64,000 nt of DNA. Source: Stutzerimonas stutzeri (GTDB lineage: Bacteria; Pseudomonadota; Gammaproteobacteria; Pseudomonadales; Pseudomonadaceae). The number at the start of each line of letters is the position of its first letter. The stretch's first letter is position 1. The DNA is taken from positions 3,912,660 to 3,976,659 of the forward strand of contig NZ_CP007441.1 in the NCBI RefSeq assembly GCF_000590475.1. Reading direction: 5' to 3'. This document shows positions 25,189 to 32,772 of this stretch, piece by piece. The notes under the pieces are model-generated. The model ran no database searches. It was not told where the DNA came from and saw nothing but the letters and a program-made list of their open reading frames with translations. Made by a program: the position numbers and the translations under genes.

Positions 25189-26148
25189 TCAGCCACTGAA
25201 ATGGTTGTAGCCTTGATTGGCGAGCGCGATCGCCTGGCCATCGGCATTGCGCAACTGCACACCCGCCCCGACCGCAACGTGCCCGATCACATGAACCGGC
25301 CATCCATCGCCCTGCAAGCCTGCCAGCTCGTCGGCCGGCAAGGTAAACGCCAGTAGGTAATCGTCGCCGCCGCTCAGGCCGTATTGCAGGGCCTGATCAG
25401 CACCAGCTAACCGCACCAGCGCGTCCGAAAGCGGTAGCGTCTGCTGGTCGATGCACAGCAGGACGCCGGACGCGGCGGCGATATGCCCACAGTCGGCCAG
25501 CAGCCCATCGGAGATGTCCAGCGCCGCGCTCGCCTTGCCGCGTAGCGCCTGTCCGAGCGCCAGCTGCGGTTGTGGCAACCAGTAGCGTCTCAGCAACGCC
25601 GCCGCGTCCGCCGTCCCCTGCTCGCGCTCGCCCAACACGAACGGCAGCGCACCGGCCGCATCGCCAAGCGCGCCGCCCACACACAGCAGATCGCCCGGCT
25701 GTGCGCCACTGCGCAGCAACCCCTGACCCGCCGGCAGCCGACCGAACACCGTCAGCGTCATGCTCAGCGGGCCGCGAGTGGTGTCGCCGCCAATCAGACG
25801 CATGGCGCAGCCGGCCGCCATCGTGTCGAGGCCACGTGCGAATTCGGCGAGCCAGCTGGAGTCAGCTTGGGGCAGGGTCAGGGCAAGGGTGAAGCCGATC
25901 GGTGTGGCACCCATTCCCGCCAGATCGCTGGTGGAAACCGCGAGCGCACGCTGACCGAGCAAGTAGGGATCACAAGAATCGGGGAAATGGATACCGGCGA
26001 CCAGCGTGTCGCTGGAAACCGCCAACTGCTCGCCCGCTGGTAACGCCAGCAAGGCGCAATCATCACCGATGCCCAACACGACTTCGCCGCCAGCCCTGGC
26101 ACAAGCGGCGGCGGCGAAATAGTGGCGGATCAGCTCGAACTCACCCAT
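25189..26148 (-). CDS. thiL: Thiamine-monophosphate kinase
   Basis: Phosphorylates thiamine monophosphate to the active cofactor thiamine diphosphate (319 aa). The N terminus MGEFELIRHYF is canonical and sets the start at 26148. The metal/ATP site is GIGDDCALL; DTLVAGIHFP, GGDTTRGP and DISDGLLADCGH are also visible. It is on the minus strand after nusB, with only a short gap, so it is probably in one operon with ribH and nusB. Confidence 0.95.
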   Translation of the reverse strand: MGEFELIRHYFAAAACARAGGEVVLGIGDDCALLALPAGEQLAVSSDTLVAGIHFPDSCDPYLLGQRALAVSTSDLAGMGATPIGFTLALTLPQADSSWLAEFARGLDTMAAGCAMRLIGGDTTRGPLSMTLTVFGRLPAGQGLLRSGAQPGDLLCVGGALGDAAGALPFVLGEREQGTADAAALLRRYWLPQPQLALGQALRGKASAALDISDGLLADCGHIAAASGVLLCIDQQTLPLSDALVRLAGADQALQYGLSGGDDYLLAFTLPADELAGLQGDGWPVHVIGHVAVGAGVQLRNADGQAIALANQGYNHFSG

Positions 26149-26162
26149 CAGACCGTGCAAAC

Positions 26163-26648
26163 TCAGCGCTTGTGAGCGCCAACCTCGGCACTGCGCAGGC
26201 TGGGCGCCAGCTTGTCCAGCACGCCGTTGACAAACTTGTGACCGTCAGTGGCGCCGAACACCTTGGCCAGCTCGATGCCTTCGTTGATCACCACCCGGTA
26301 CGGCACGTCGATGCGGTGCATCAGCTCAAAGGTCGACAGACGCAGAACAGCCAATTCCACGGGATCGAGCTCTTCGAGCGGGCGATCGAGATGCGGCACG
26401 ATGGCGCCGTCGACTTCAGTTTTGGCTCGGGCCACGCCGGTTAGCAGCTCATGGAAGTAGGTGCCGTCGACACCGGAGAAATCATTGTCGACGCGAAACT
26501 GCGCCTCGATTTCGTTCAGGCTCTGGCCCGCCATGTGCCACTGATACAGCGCCTGCATCGCCAGGCTGCGGGCTACACGGCGCGTCGCGATCTTGCCCTT
26601 GGCCTTGGGCTGCGGGGCGTCCTGGCTATCGTCGTGATTAAGGCTCAC
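26163..26648 (-). CDS. nusB: Transcription antitermination factor NusB
   Basis: RNA-binding factor (161 aa) that acts with NusE in rRNA antitermination. It has an N-terminal polar leader, then ARSLAMQALYQWHMAGQ, YFHELLTGV, and a C-terminal YRVVINEGIELAKVFGATDGHKFVNGVLDK typical of the all-helical NusB fold. The start is a GTG overlapping the ribH stop (GTGA), so nusB is translationally coupled to lumazine synthase. Confidence 0.95.
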   Translation of the reverse strand: MSLNHDDSQDAPQPKAKGKIATRRVARSLAMQALYQWHMAGQSLNEIEAQFRVDNDFSGVDGTYFHELLTGVARAKTEVDGAIVPHLDRPLEELDPVELAVLRLSTFELMHRIDVPYRVVINEGIELAKVFGATDGHKFVNGVLDKLAPSLRSAEVGAHKR

Positions 26649-27121
26649 TTGGCCTCCAGCTGCGCCAGCAGGCTCACCATTTCCAGAGCGGAAAGTGCGG
26701 CTTCGGCGCCCTTGTTACCGGCCTTGGTGCCGGAACGCTCGATGGCCTGTTCGATGGAGTCGACGGTCAGTACGCCAAAAGCGACCGGCACCCCAAATTC
26801 CATGGACACCTGCGACAGGCCCTTGGTGCACTCACCTGCGACGTACTCGAAATGCGGCGTGCCGCCACGAATGACCGCGCCGAGGGCGACGATGGCGTCG
26901 TATTCGCCTTGCTGCGCGACTTTTTGCGCCACCAGCGGGATTTCGAAGGCACCCGGCGCGCGGATGATGGTGATGGCGTCTTCCGGGATACCGTGGCGCA
27001 GCAGCGCGTCAACGGCACCGCTTACCAGGCTCTCAACAACGAAGCTGTTGAAGCGGCCAACGACCAGGGCGAACTTGCCTTGCGGGGCGATGAAGGTACC
27101 TTCGATGGTCTTCAGTGTCAT
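26645..27121 (-). CDS. ribH: 6,7-dimethyl-8-ribityllumazine synthase
   Basis: Condenses the RibD-derived aminouracil with 3,4-dihydroxybutanone 4-phosphate to make lumazine, the substrate of riboflavin synthase (158 aa). Landmarks are VVGRFNSFVVESL, IIRAPGAFEIPL, LGAVIRGGTPHFEYV and VPVAFGVLTVDSIEQA. ATG 27121 (MTLKTIEG) is chosen over an upstream in-frame codon because it matches family N termini. A ~190-base spacer with a structured repeat separates it from ribBA. Confidence 0.95.
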   Translation of the reverse strand: MTLKTIEGTFIAPQGKFALVVGRFNSFVVESLVSGAVDALLRHGIPEDAITIIRAPGAFEIPLVAQKVAQQGEYDAIVALGAVIRGGTPHFEYVAGECTKGLSQVSMEFGVPVAFGVLTVDSIEQAIERSGTKAGNKGAEAALSALEMVSLLAQLEAK

Positions 27122-27180
27122 GGAAACAATCTCATATAGCGTTAAAGAGCTTGTGGGCAAAGGCGGCCCGGCGAATCAGC

Positions 27181-27305
27181 GCGTAGCGAGCGCAGGATAG
27201 ACAAGGCGAAAACAGGTGAGGCTGCGATGCTTCCAGTTCAGAAGCATCGGCTGTTAATGAGCAAGCCTCGCCTGTTATCAACTCGGTATGTCCAAGCGCA
27301 GTAGC
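27181..27305 (+). repeat. ~125-nt structured repeat in the ribBA-ribH spacer (copy A)
   Basis: On the plus strand it starts GCGTAGCGAGCGCAGG and ends GCGCAGTAGC, with CAAGGCG at +21 and AATGAGCA at +75. The middle folds as nested hairpins: outer arms 27211-27223 / 27264-27276 (12 of 13 pairs) and inner arms 27224-27233 / 27241-27250 (9 of 10 pairs). The same blocks at the same spacing occur on the minus strand inside the FMN riboswitch (29303-29429). Confidence 0.75.
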
Positions 27306-27314
27306 ACGGCAGCC

Positions 27315-28394
27315 TTACTCAGCGGGCAGGTATTCTACAACTTCCAGGTCGAAGCCGGATATTGCATTGAACTTCATCGGCGAACTCATCAGGCGCATCT
27401 TGCGCACGCCGAGGTCACGAAGAATCTGCGAACCGGCGCCCACCGTGCTGTAGGTCGCCGGGCTCGGCGATTGCTGCCGATTGAGCTGGGCCAGCAACTG
27501 CGGCCCGGTCAGCGGATTGCCCAGAAGCAGCACCACGCCGCTGCCGGCCTTGGCCACTTCGCTCATCGCGGCGCGCAGGCTCCAGCGTCCCGGCACGGTG
27601 ACCAGCAGCAGATCACGCAACGGCTCCATATTGTGCACGCGCACCAGAGTGGGATTTTCTGGCGATATGTCGCCGCGGGTCAGCGCCATGTGCACGGTGT
27701 CCTCAACCTCGTCGCGGTAGGTCACCAGCTTGAACTGACCCAGTTCGGTTTCCAGCGGCTGCTCGGACACCCGCTCGACGGTGCGCTCGTGGATCATCCG
27801 ATAATGGATCAGGTCGGCGATGGTGCCGATCTTCAGCCCGTGCTGCTCGGCGAACAGCTCCAGCTCAGGGCGACGCGCCATGGTGCCGTCGTCGTTCATG
27901 ATTTCGCAGATCACCCCCGACGGTTCGAAACCGGCCATTCGCGCCAGGTCGCACGCCGCTTCGGTGTGCCCGGCACGCGCCAGCACGCCGCCCGGTTGCG
28001 CCATCAGCGGGAAGATGTGCCCCGGGCTGACGATGTCTTCAGCCACGGCATGCTTCGCCACGGCGGCTTGCACGGTGCGGGCGCGGTCGGCGGCGGAGAT
28101 GCCGGTCGTCACGCCCTCGGCCGCTTCGATGGATACGGTGAACTTGGTGCCGAAACCCGAACCATTGCGGGGCGCCATCAGCGGCAGCTGCAGGGTCTCG
28201 CAGCGCTCACGGGTCATCGGCATGCAGATCAGGCCTCGAGCGAAACGGGCCATGAAGTTGATGTGCTCGGCGGTCACGCACTCCGAGGCGACGATGATGT
28301 CGCCCTCGTTCTCGCGGTCCTCGTCATCCATGAGGATGACCATCTTGCCAGCGCGGATGTCTTCGATCAGTTCTTCAGCGGTGTTCAGAGCCAT
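27315..28394 (-). CDS. ribBA: 3,4-dihydroxy-2-butanone 4-phosphate synthase with degenerate GTP cyclohydrolase II domain
   Basis: Protein of 359 aa. Residues ~1-205 are an intact RibB domain: DDEDRENEGDIIVASE, GLICMPMT, STGISA-type GVTTGISAADRA, and RAGHTEAACDLARMAG. It makes the four-carbon precursor of lumazine from ribulose 5-phosphate. The C-terminal RibA-like domain keeps its length and some fold motifs but lacks the zinc cysteine motif C-x10-C-x-C that the RibA at 23175-23792 has. GTP cyclohydrolase activity is therefore unlikely here. It lies in the rib operon between ribE and ribH. Confidence 0.93.
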   Translation of the reverse strand: MALNTAEELIEDIRAGKMVILMDDEDRENEGDIIVASECVTAEHINFMARFARGLICMPMTRERCETLQLPLMAPRNGSGFGTKFTVSIEAAEGVTTGISAADRARTVQAAVAKHAVAEDIVSPGHIFPLMAQPGGVLARAGHTEAACDLARMAGFEPSGVICEIMNDDGTMARRPELELFAEQHGLKIGTIADLIHYRMIHERTVERVSEQPLETELGQFKLVTYRDEVEDTVHMALTRGDISPENPTLVRVHNMEPLRDLLLVTVPGRWSLRAAMSEVAKAGSGVVLLLGNPLTGPQLLAQLNRQQSPSPATYSTVGAGSQILRDLGVRKMRLMSSPMKFNAISGFDLEVVEYLPAE

Positions 28395-28412
28395 GGTGCC
28401 CGATCCTTCTAA

Positions 28413-29081
28413 TTAACGAGCCCGGTTCAGATAGCCGTTTTCGGCCAGGAAGCTTTCGGTCAGGCCCGAGGCATTGGGCTCGGCGGCCTTGTCGCCCATC
28501 AGCAGGCGCTCGAGGTAGCGCGCCAACAGATCCACTTCCAGATTCACCTTCCGCCCGGTGCGGTAGTCGACCATGATGGTTTCGGCCAGCGTATGCGGGA
28601 CGATAGTGAGCTCGAACTCGGCACCGTTCACGGAATTGACCGTGAGGCTGGTGCCATCGACCGTGATCGAGCCCTTGAGCGCGATGTACTTGGCCAGCTC
28701 GCGCGGCGCACGGATACGGAACTGCACCGCGCGGGCGTTTTCCTCGCGCGCCACCACCTCGCCGACGCCATCGACGTGACCGCTGACCAGATGCCCGCCG
28801 AGACGACTGGTCGGTGTCAGTGCCTTTTCCAGGTTCACCCGGCTGCCAGTCTTTAGATCGACGAAAGCGGTACGCGCCAGCGTCTCGCGGCTGACATCGG
28901 CCCAGAAGCCGTTGCCCGGCAGCTCGACGGCGGTCAGGCAGACGCCGTTGACCGCAATGCTGTCGCCAAGCTTGACGTCAGCCAGGTCCAGCTTCCCGGT
29001 TTCGACCAGCACCCGGACGTCACCGCCCTTGGGCGTCATGGCACCGATGGTGCCGATGGATTCGATTATTCCTGTGAACAT
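28413..29081 (-). CDS. ribE: Riboflavin synthase alpha subunit
   Basis: Catalyses dismutation of two lumazine molecules to riboflavin (222 aa). It shows the internal duplication of two lumazine-binding barrels: MFTGIIESIGTI with DSIAVNGVCLTA in the first half, and GHVDGVGEV with GSITVDGTSLTVN in the second. ATG 29081 has GGGAGG four bases upstream. The FMN riboswitch at 29204-29490 precedes it, and ribBA follows after 18 bases. The gene is named ribC in some Pseudomonas annotations. Confidence 0.95.
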   Translation of the reverse strand: MFTGIIESIGTIGAMTPKGGDVRVLVETGKLDLADVKLGDSIAVNGVCLTAVELPGNGFWADVSRETLARTAFVDLKTGSRVNLEKALTPTSRLGGHLVSGHVDGVGEVVAREENARAVQFRIRAPRELAKYIALKGSITVDGTSLTVNSVNGAEFELTIVPHTLAETIMVDYRTGRKVNLEVDLLARYLERLLMGDKAAEPNASGLTESFLAENGYLNRAR

Positions 29082-29126
29082 GTGGCCTCCCAAGGAAGGC
29101 TGTTGAAACGATGCATATGACGAACT

Positions 29127-29146
29127 CCTGTTTTAGACAAAACAGG
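29127..29146 (-). promoter_or_regulatory. Perfect short hairpin downstream of the FMN riboswitch
   Basis: The 8-bp stem CCTGTTTT / AAAACAGG has a 4-base loop. On the minus strand its 3' arm runs into an AGGAG (29129-29125) that could be a ribosome site for a 16-codon leader frame (ATG at 29116) overlapping the ribE start. It is a candidate for the riboswitch expression platform. Confidence 0.5.
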
Positions 29147-29203
29147 GCGTTGCAGATCGATAGGGAGTAGACGCGCGCACGAACGGCGCCCGTCGAGGCA
29201 TCC

Positions 29204-29490
29204 CGCTCTCTCTCATCCGGACTATACCGTCGGCCCCGGAATCACACCGGGTCTGCTGACCTTGTCGAAGACAAGCGCTCGCGGGCTAGACGCCAATTGA
29301 AAGCTACTGCGCGCAGGCCATGCTGCGTTGTAATCCTCCTCGAAATGCTCATTTACCGCAGTCTTGTTTACTGCCGTAAAGCTCGCCTTCTCGTCGAATC
29401 ACGCCTTGCCTGACCTGCGCTCGCTACGCTTTCAGCTTTTTGGCTGTGTCATTACCGCCGGTGGGGAATCTCACCCCGCCCTGAGAACGT
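29204..29490 (-). promoter_or_regulatory. FMN riboswitch (RFN element) upstream of ribE
   Basis: The minus strand carries the RFN core: CGTTCTC and GAGAGCG form P1, then GGGCGGGGTGAGATTCCCC, ACCGGCGGTAA, AGCCCGCGAGCG, GTCAGCAGACCCGGTG, ATTCCGGGGCCGACGGTA and AGTCCGGATGAGAGAG. The P3 region between GGCGGTAA and AGCCCGCGAG is extended by a ~127-nt insert that pairs with itself (TGAAAGC with GCTTTCA, GCGCAGG with CCTGCGC). FMN should repress the ribE-ribBA transcript. Confidence 0.93.
29303..29429 (-). repeat. ~127-nt structured repeat forming the extended P3 arm of the FMN riboswitch (copy B)
   Basis: On the minus strand it begins GCGTAGCGAGCGCAGG (29429-29414), has CAAGGCG at +21 and AATGAGCA at +76, and ends GCGCAGTAGC (29312-29303). 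These blocks and spacings match copy A at 27181-27305. The inner hairpin (29352-29362 / 29370-29380, 10 of 11 pairs) has a sequence unlike that of copy A but the same position. Confidence 0.75.
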
Positions 29491-29843
29491 GGGCCGTGTT
29501 AAGGCCCGGCGCAGTTTTTACCACAGATGCGCCCGCTCTGCAGCCTGCAAACGATTGCGACACAACGGAAATAGTCACTGGGCGAGCCATCGGCAGCAGT
29601 CCGTTCCAACATTTTTGAGCACTACGTGAAACTCCCGTTTCGCTTGTTTGTCCATAGGCATCGCTGCGCCTCTCCGGCGGGACACCGCCCGAGGAGACGA
29701 CAGGAAAGACGATCAGGATGGAACGTCGCTCCTGCATTGCGCGTAATGATGCGCCGCGCCAGGGAAACTCGCATTCGGAAGATCCCGCGCATCAGGCCGC
29801 GATAAGGAACACGCTCCGGTCCCTTTTATGCAGGTGCCGAGAG
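29491..29843. other. Divergent intergenic region between the FMN riboswitch and the oxygenase-like gene
   Basis: About 350 bases without a supported gene. It must hold the rib promoter on the minus strand and a promoter for the plus-strand gene. I could not assign either with confidence, and no repeats were seen. Confidence 0.5.
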
Positions 29844-30617
29844 ATGGAAATGCCAGGACCTACCATTTTGCAGGAGCCGGCTGCGCAATGGGCGGCCGAG
29901 ATCGATTCAAACGGCTTCGCTGTGCTGCAAAACTACCTCTCGCCCGAGATGCTCGAACAGGGCCGCGCCTTCATCGAGCAACAGGCGACGAGCCATGGCG
30001 GCGAATATTTCGCGATCCATGGCATCGAAGCACTGGGCGGCAGCATCGTTGCGGCGCTGGCGCTTTCCCCGCCATTCAAGGAGATGTTGACAGGCTTGTA
30101 TCGACTCCAGACCGGCCGGGAGCCAGCCGCAATGGAGCAGATATTCCCGGTGATCCGCTGCCTCCAGGGCCGCAGCGGTCTCAAGCAGTCGCACTTCTAC
30201 CACTTCGATGCCACGGCGGTTACAGCCCTGCTCCCCTTGTTCATCCCGACCGAGGGCGAACACTGTGGCGATCTGATGATTTTTCCAAACCTTCGGCCCG
30301 TGCGCTTCAACGCCCTGCGCAACGTGATCGAGAAGGCGCTGTTGCATAACACGGCAAGCAAGAAGCTGGTGGCGTTCGCCGTCAGGCGCGGTTGGTTACG
30401 GCCGATCCGGCTCAAGCTGGTACCGGGCAATCTCTACCTGTTTTGGGGATACCGCAGCCTGCACGCCAACGATCAATGCGACCCCGCCATGCTGCGCGCC
30501 ACTGCGCTGTTCCACTTCGGCAATCCACATCACGACAGCCCGCTTGCACGGCTGTTACTGGGCTCCAACAAGCGCCGCGCCAGCCTGGATCACAATGGGT
30601 TGAAGCCGGTGAATTGA
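29844..30617 (+). CDS. Putative Fe(II)/2-oxoglutarate-dependent oxygenase-like protein
   Basis: Protein of 257 aa with a pattern like phytanoyl-CoA dioxygenase-type enzymes. A possible HxD metal pair is in SHFYHFDATAV, a distal His in FWGYRSLHANDQ, and an Arg in MLRATALFHFGN that could bind 2-oxoglutarate. The assignment rests on these motifs only. AGGTG seven bases upstream supports ATG 29844; ATG 29850 is an alternative. It lies on the opposite strand between ribD and the ribE riboswitch, splitting a cluster that is usually contiguous in Pseudomonas. Confidence 0.6.
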   Translation: MEMPGPTILQEPAAQWAAEIDSNGFAVLQNYLSPEMLEQGRAFIEQQATSHGGEYFAIHGIEALGGSIVAALALSPPFKEMLTGLYRLQTGREPAAMEQIFPVIRCLQGRSGLKQSHFYHFDATAVTALLPLFIPTEGEHCGDLMIFPNLRPVRFNALRNVIEKALLHNTASKKLVAFAVRRGWLRPIRLKLVPGNLYLFWGYRSLHANDQCDPAMLRATALFHFGNPHHDSPLARLLLGSNKRRASLDHNGLKPVN

Positions 30618-30647
30618 GGGGCATGACGTAATACCGGTCATGCCCTC
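30616..30647. terminator. Hairpin between convergent oxygenase-like gene and ribD
   Basis: The arms GAGGGGCATGAC and GTCATGCCCTC flank a 9-base loop. No T tract is present on either strand. It may act as a bidirectional RNA 3'-end structure or a weak terminator. Confidence 0.5.
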
Positions 30648-30655
30648 GGCGCAGG

Positions 30656-31765
30656 TCAGCCAGACGGATGAGCAATGATCCGCCAGTCATCGCCGACCGC
30701 GCGGATATCAACGATCCTGAGCTCGCGCGCTTCGCTCATGCGCGCCAGCGGTAGCTCCAGCAGCGGACGCGCCGAGGAGCCGAGAAACTTGGCGGCAACA
30801 AAGATCTGGTATTCGTCGATCAAGCCCCGCGCGGCAAACGCTCCGACGAGGCGAGGACCGGCTTCGAGCAGCACTTCGTTGGCGCCGCGGCTGGCGAGTT
30901 CGCGCAACAGGCGGTGCAGATCGACCCGCCCGTCGCCGTTCGCCAGTTCCACTACCTCATGGCCAGCGGCGCGGTGCTGCTCGGCGCGTCCGATCGCTGC
31001 CGTAGCCACCAGTGCTGGGCTGGCCTGAAAAAACGGCGCGTCCAGTGGCACACGCAGCCGGCCATCGACCAGCACCCGCAGCGGTGGGCGCTGCATCGCC
31101 AGCGAGCTCAGTTCCTCATCCAGCCCAAGCTCGGCGGCACGCACCGTCAGCCGTGCGTTGTCCATCAGCACGGTATCGGCGCCGGTCAGCACCATGCTGG
31201 ACTGCGCACGCAGACGCTGCACCTCGGCCCGAGCCGCCGGACCGGTGATCCACTGGCTTTCGCCGCTGGCCATGGCGGTCCGACCATCCAAACTCATCGC
31301 CAGTTTCGCCCGTAGATAAGGCAACCCGGTTTCCATGCGCTTGATAAAGCCGCGATTGAGTTCGAACGCTTCGGTCTCCAGCACTCCGCTGGCGACTTCG
31401 ATCCCTGCGCTGCGCAGACGCGCCAAACCGCGACCGGCCACCTGCGGATTAGGATCCTGCATGGCAGCAACCACGCGCCCTACGCCTGCGTTGACCAGTG
31501 CAGCGGCACAAGGCGGCGTACGCCCGTGATGACTGCACGGCTCAAGCGTGACGTAAGCGGTGGCGCCGCGGGCACGCTCGCCAGCCTGGCGCAAGGCATG
31601 CACCTCGGCATGCGGCTCGCCGGCTCGCACATGCCAGCCCTCGCCGATCAGTTCACTGTTCTTTACGATCACGCAGCCGACACGTGGATTGGGATGCGTC
31701 GAATACAACCCCTTGCGCGCCAGCTGCAGGGCTCGGGCCATCCAGGCGTGATCGGCGGCAGTCAT
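30656..31765 (-). CDS. ribD: Bifunctional riboflavin deaminase/reductase
   Basis: Performs two steps of riboflavin synthesis (369 aa): deamination of the diaminopyrimidine, then reduction of its ribosyl side chain. The N-terminal deaminase zinc site is PHAEVHAL ... LEPCSHHGRTPPCAAAL. The C-terminal reductase domain starts near LRAKLAMSLDGRTAM and has ITGPAARAEVQRLRA and EAGPRLVGAFAARGL. The start overlaps the nrdR stop (ATGA), so the two are coupled. Confidence 0.95.
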   Translation of the reverse strand: MTAADHAWMARALQLARKGLYSTHPNPRVGCVIVKNSELIGEGWHVRAGEPHAEVHALRQAGERARGATAYVTLEPCSHHGRTPPCAAALVNAGVGRVVAAMQDPNPQVAGRGLARLRSAGIEVASGVLETEAFELNRGFIKRMETGLPYLRAKLAMSLDGRTAMASGESQWITGPAARAEVQRLRAQSSMVLTGADTVLMDNARLTVRAAELGLDEELSSLAMQRPPLRVLVDGRLRVPLDAPFFQASPALVATAAIGRAEQHRAAGHEVVELANGDGRVDLHRLLRELASRGANEVLLEAGPRLVGAFAARGLIDEYQIFVAAKFLGSSARPLLELPLARMSEARELRIVDIRAVGDDWRIIAHPSG

Positions 31766-32226
31766 TCTTTCGCGGGTTCGCGAGACAGGCGTTCGATTTC
31801 CTCGCGGAATTCGTTGAGGTCCTGGAAGCGGCGGTAGACCGAAGCGAAGCGGATATAGGCAACCTCGTCGAGTTTCTGCAGCTCGACCATCACCAGCTCA
31901 CCGAGTACCCGCGACTTGATTTCCCGCTCGCCAGTGGCCCGCAGCCGATGCTTGATATGGGCGATGGCCTCTTCCAGGCGTTCGACACTCACCGGGCGCT
32001 TTTCCAGTGCGCGCTGCATGCCGGCACGCAGCTTTTCCTCATCGAACGGCTGGCGGCTGCCGTCCTGTTTGATCAGCCGCGGCATAACCAGCTCGGCGGT
32101 TTCGAAGGTGGTGAAACGTTCGCCGCAGGCGAGGCACTCGCGGCGGCGGCGCACCTGATCGCCCTCGGCCACAAGGCGCGAATCGATGACTTTGGTGTCA
32201 TGTGCACCACAGAAGGGACAATGCAT
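31762..32226 (-). CDS. nrdR: Transcriptional repressor NrdR
   Basis: Nucleotide-sensing repressor of ribonucleotide reductase genes (154 aa). A zinc ribbon opens the protein (MHCPFCGAHDTKVIDSR ... CLACGERFTTFE) and an ATP-cone domain follows (VMPRLIKQDGSRQPFDEEKL). The length is normal. It is first in a nrdR-ribD pair, a conserved arrangement in many proteobacteria. Confidence 0.96.
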   Translation of the reverse strand: MHCPFCGAHDTKVIDSRLVAEGDQVRRRRECLACGERFTTFETAELVMPRLIKQDGSRQPFDEEKLRAGMQRALEKRPVSVERLEEAIAHIKHRLRATGEREIKSRVLGELVMVELQKLDEVAYIRFASVYRRFQDLNEFREEIERLSREPAKE

Positions 32227-32340
32227 GGTTTAGAGCTGTCAGACGTCGGGAGAGCCATGGTAGCGCATCCCGTCGGCAAGACAAATCGAGCGGTTTGTTG
32301 CTATACAGGCGCGCATTACTGCCAGATTTCGGAGCCGTTC

Positions 32341-32772
32341 GTGCCGTTACGTCCTTTTGTTCTGCCCGTTCTACTAGTGGTGGTGTTGGTGGGTTGTTCG
32401 AGCCAGCAATCCCAGCGCCCCTCGGCGCCCGTCACCTTCGAGGATCCGCCCGCGGCCGTGACACCGCTGCACGAGCTGCATGGCAGTCTAATCGGCGTCC
32501 CAGCCGACAGCGAAGTCGAGCTGGCGCTGCTGGAAGTCAACCGTCGCGACCAGCCCGATCGCCTGTTGAGCAGCGTGCAACTCAAAGGCCGAGGTAATGA
32601 GCTGCCGTTCATCCTCAAATTCAACGCCGAAAAGTTTCCAAAAGATCAGCAGGTCGAGCTGCGTGGTCGAGTGACCCGCTCCGGTCAGCTGATCATGCGC
32701 TTGCCTGCTGTGCAGGTCAGCAGCCCGGCCAGCCAGTCCCTCGGCCCGTTGCGACTGGTACCGGCGCCTTGA
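32341..32772 (+). CDS. YbaY/YscW-type lipoprotein
   Basis: Predicted lipoprotein (143 aa) with a lipobox VLVGC at the end of a hydrophobic signal. The mature part has the pattern of YbaY-family proteins: LHGSLIGVPADSEVELALLEV, PFILKFNAEKFP and ELRGRVTRSGQLI. This fold is shared with type III secretion pilotins, but no secretion genes are nearby. The start is a GTG at 32341 with GGAG six bases upstream. The stop overlaps the next gene (TTGA), so the methyltransferase is coupled to it. Confidence 0.82.
   Translation: MPLRPFVLPVLLVVVLVGCSSQQSQRPSAPVTFEDPPAAVTPLHELHGSLIGVPADSEVELALLEVNRRDQPDRLLSSVQLKGRGNELPFILKFNAEKFPKDQQVELRGRVTRSGQLIMRLPAVQVSSPASQSLGPLRLVPAP

Noticed and set aside
27288..28412. 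374-codon plus-strand frame opposite ribBA
   Set aside because: Antisense of an intact riboflavin gene; no family character.
32341..32772. Type III secretion pilotin
   Set aside because: Fold family is shared with YscW, but no secretion genes exist nearby; a general YbaY-type lipoprotein is more likely.
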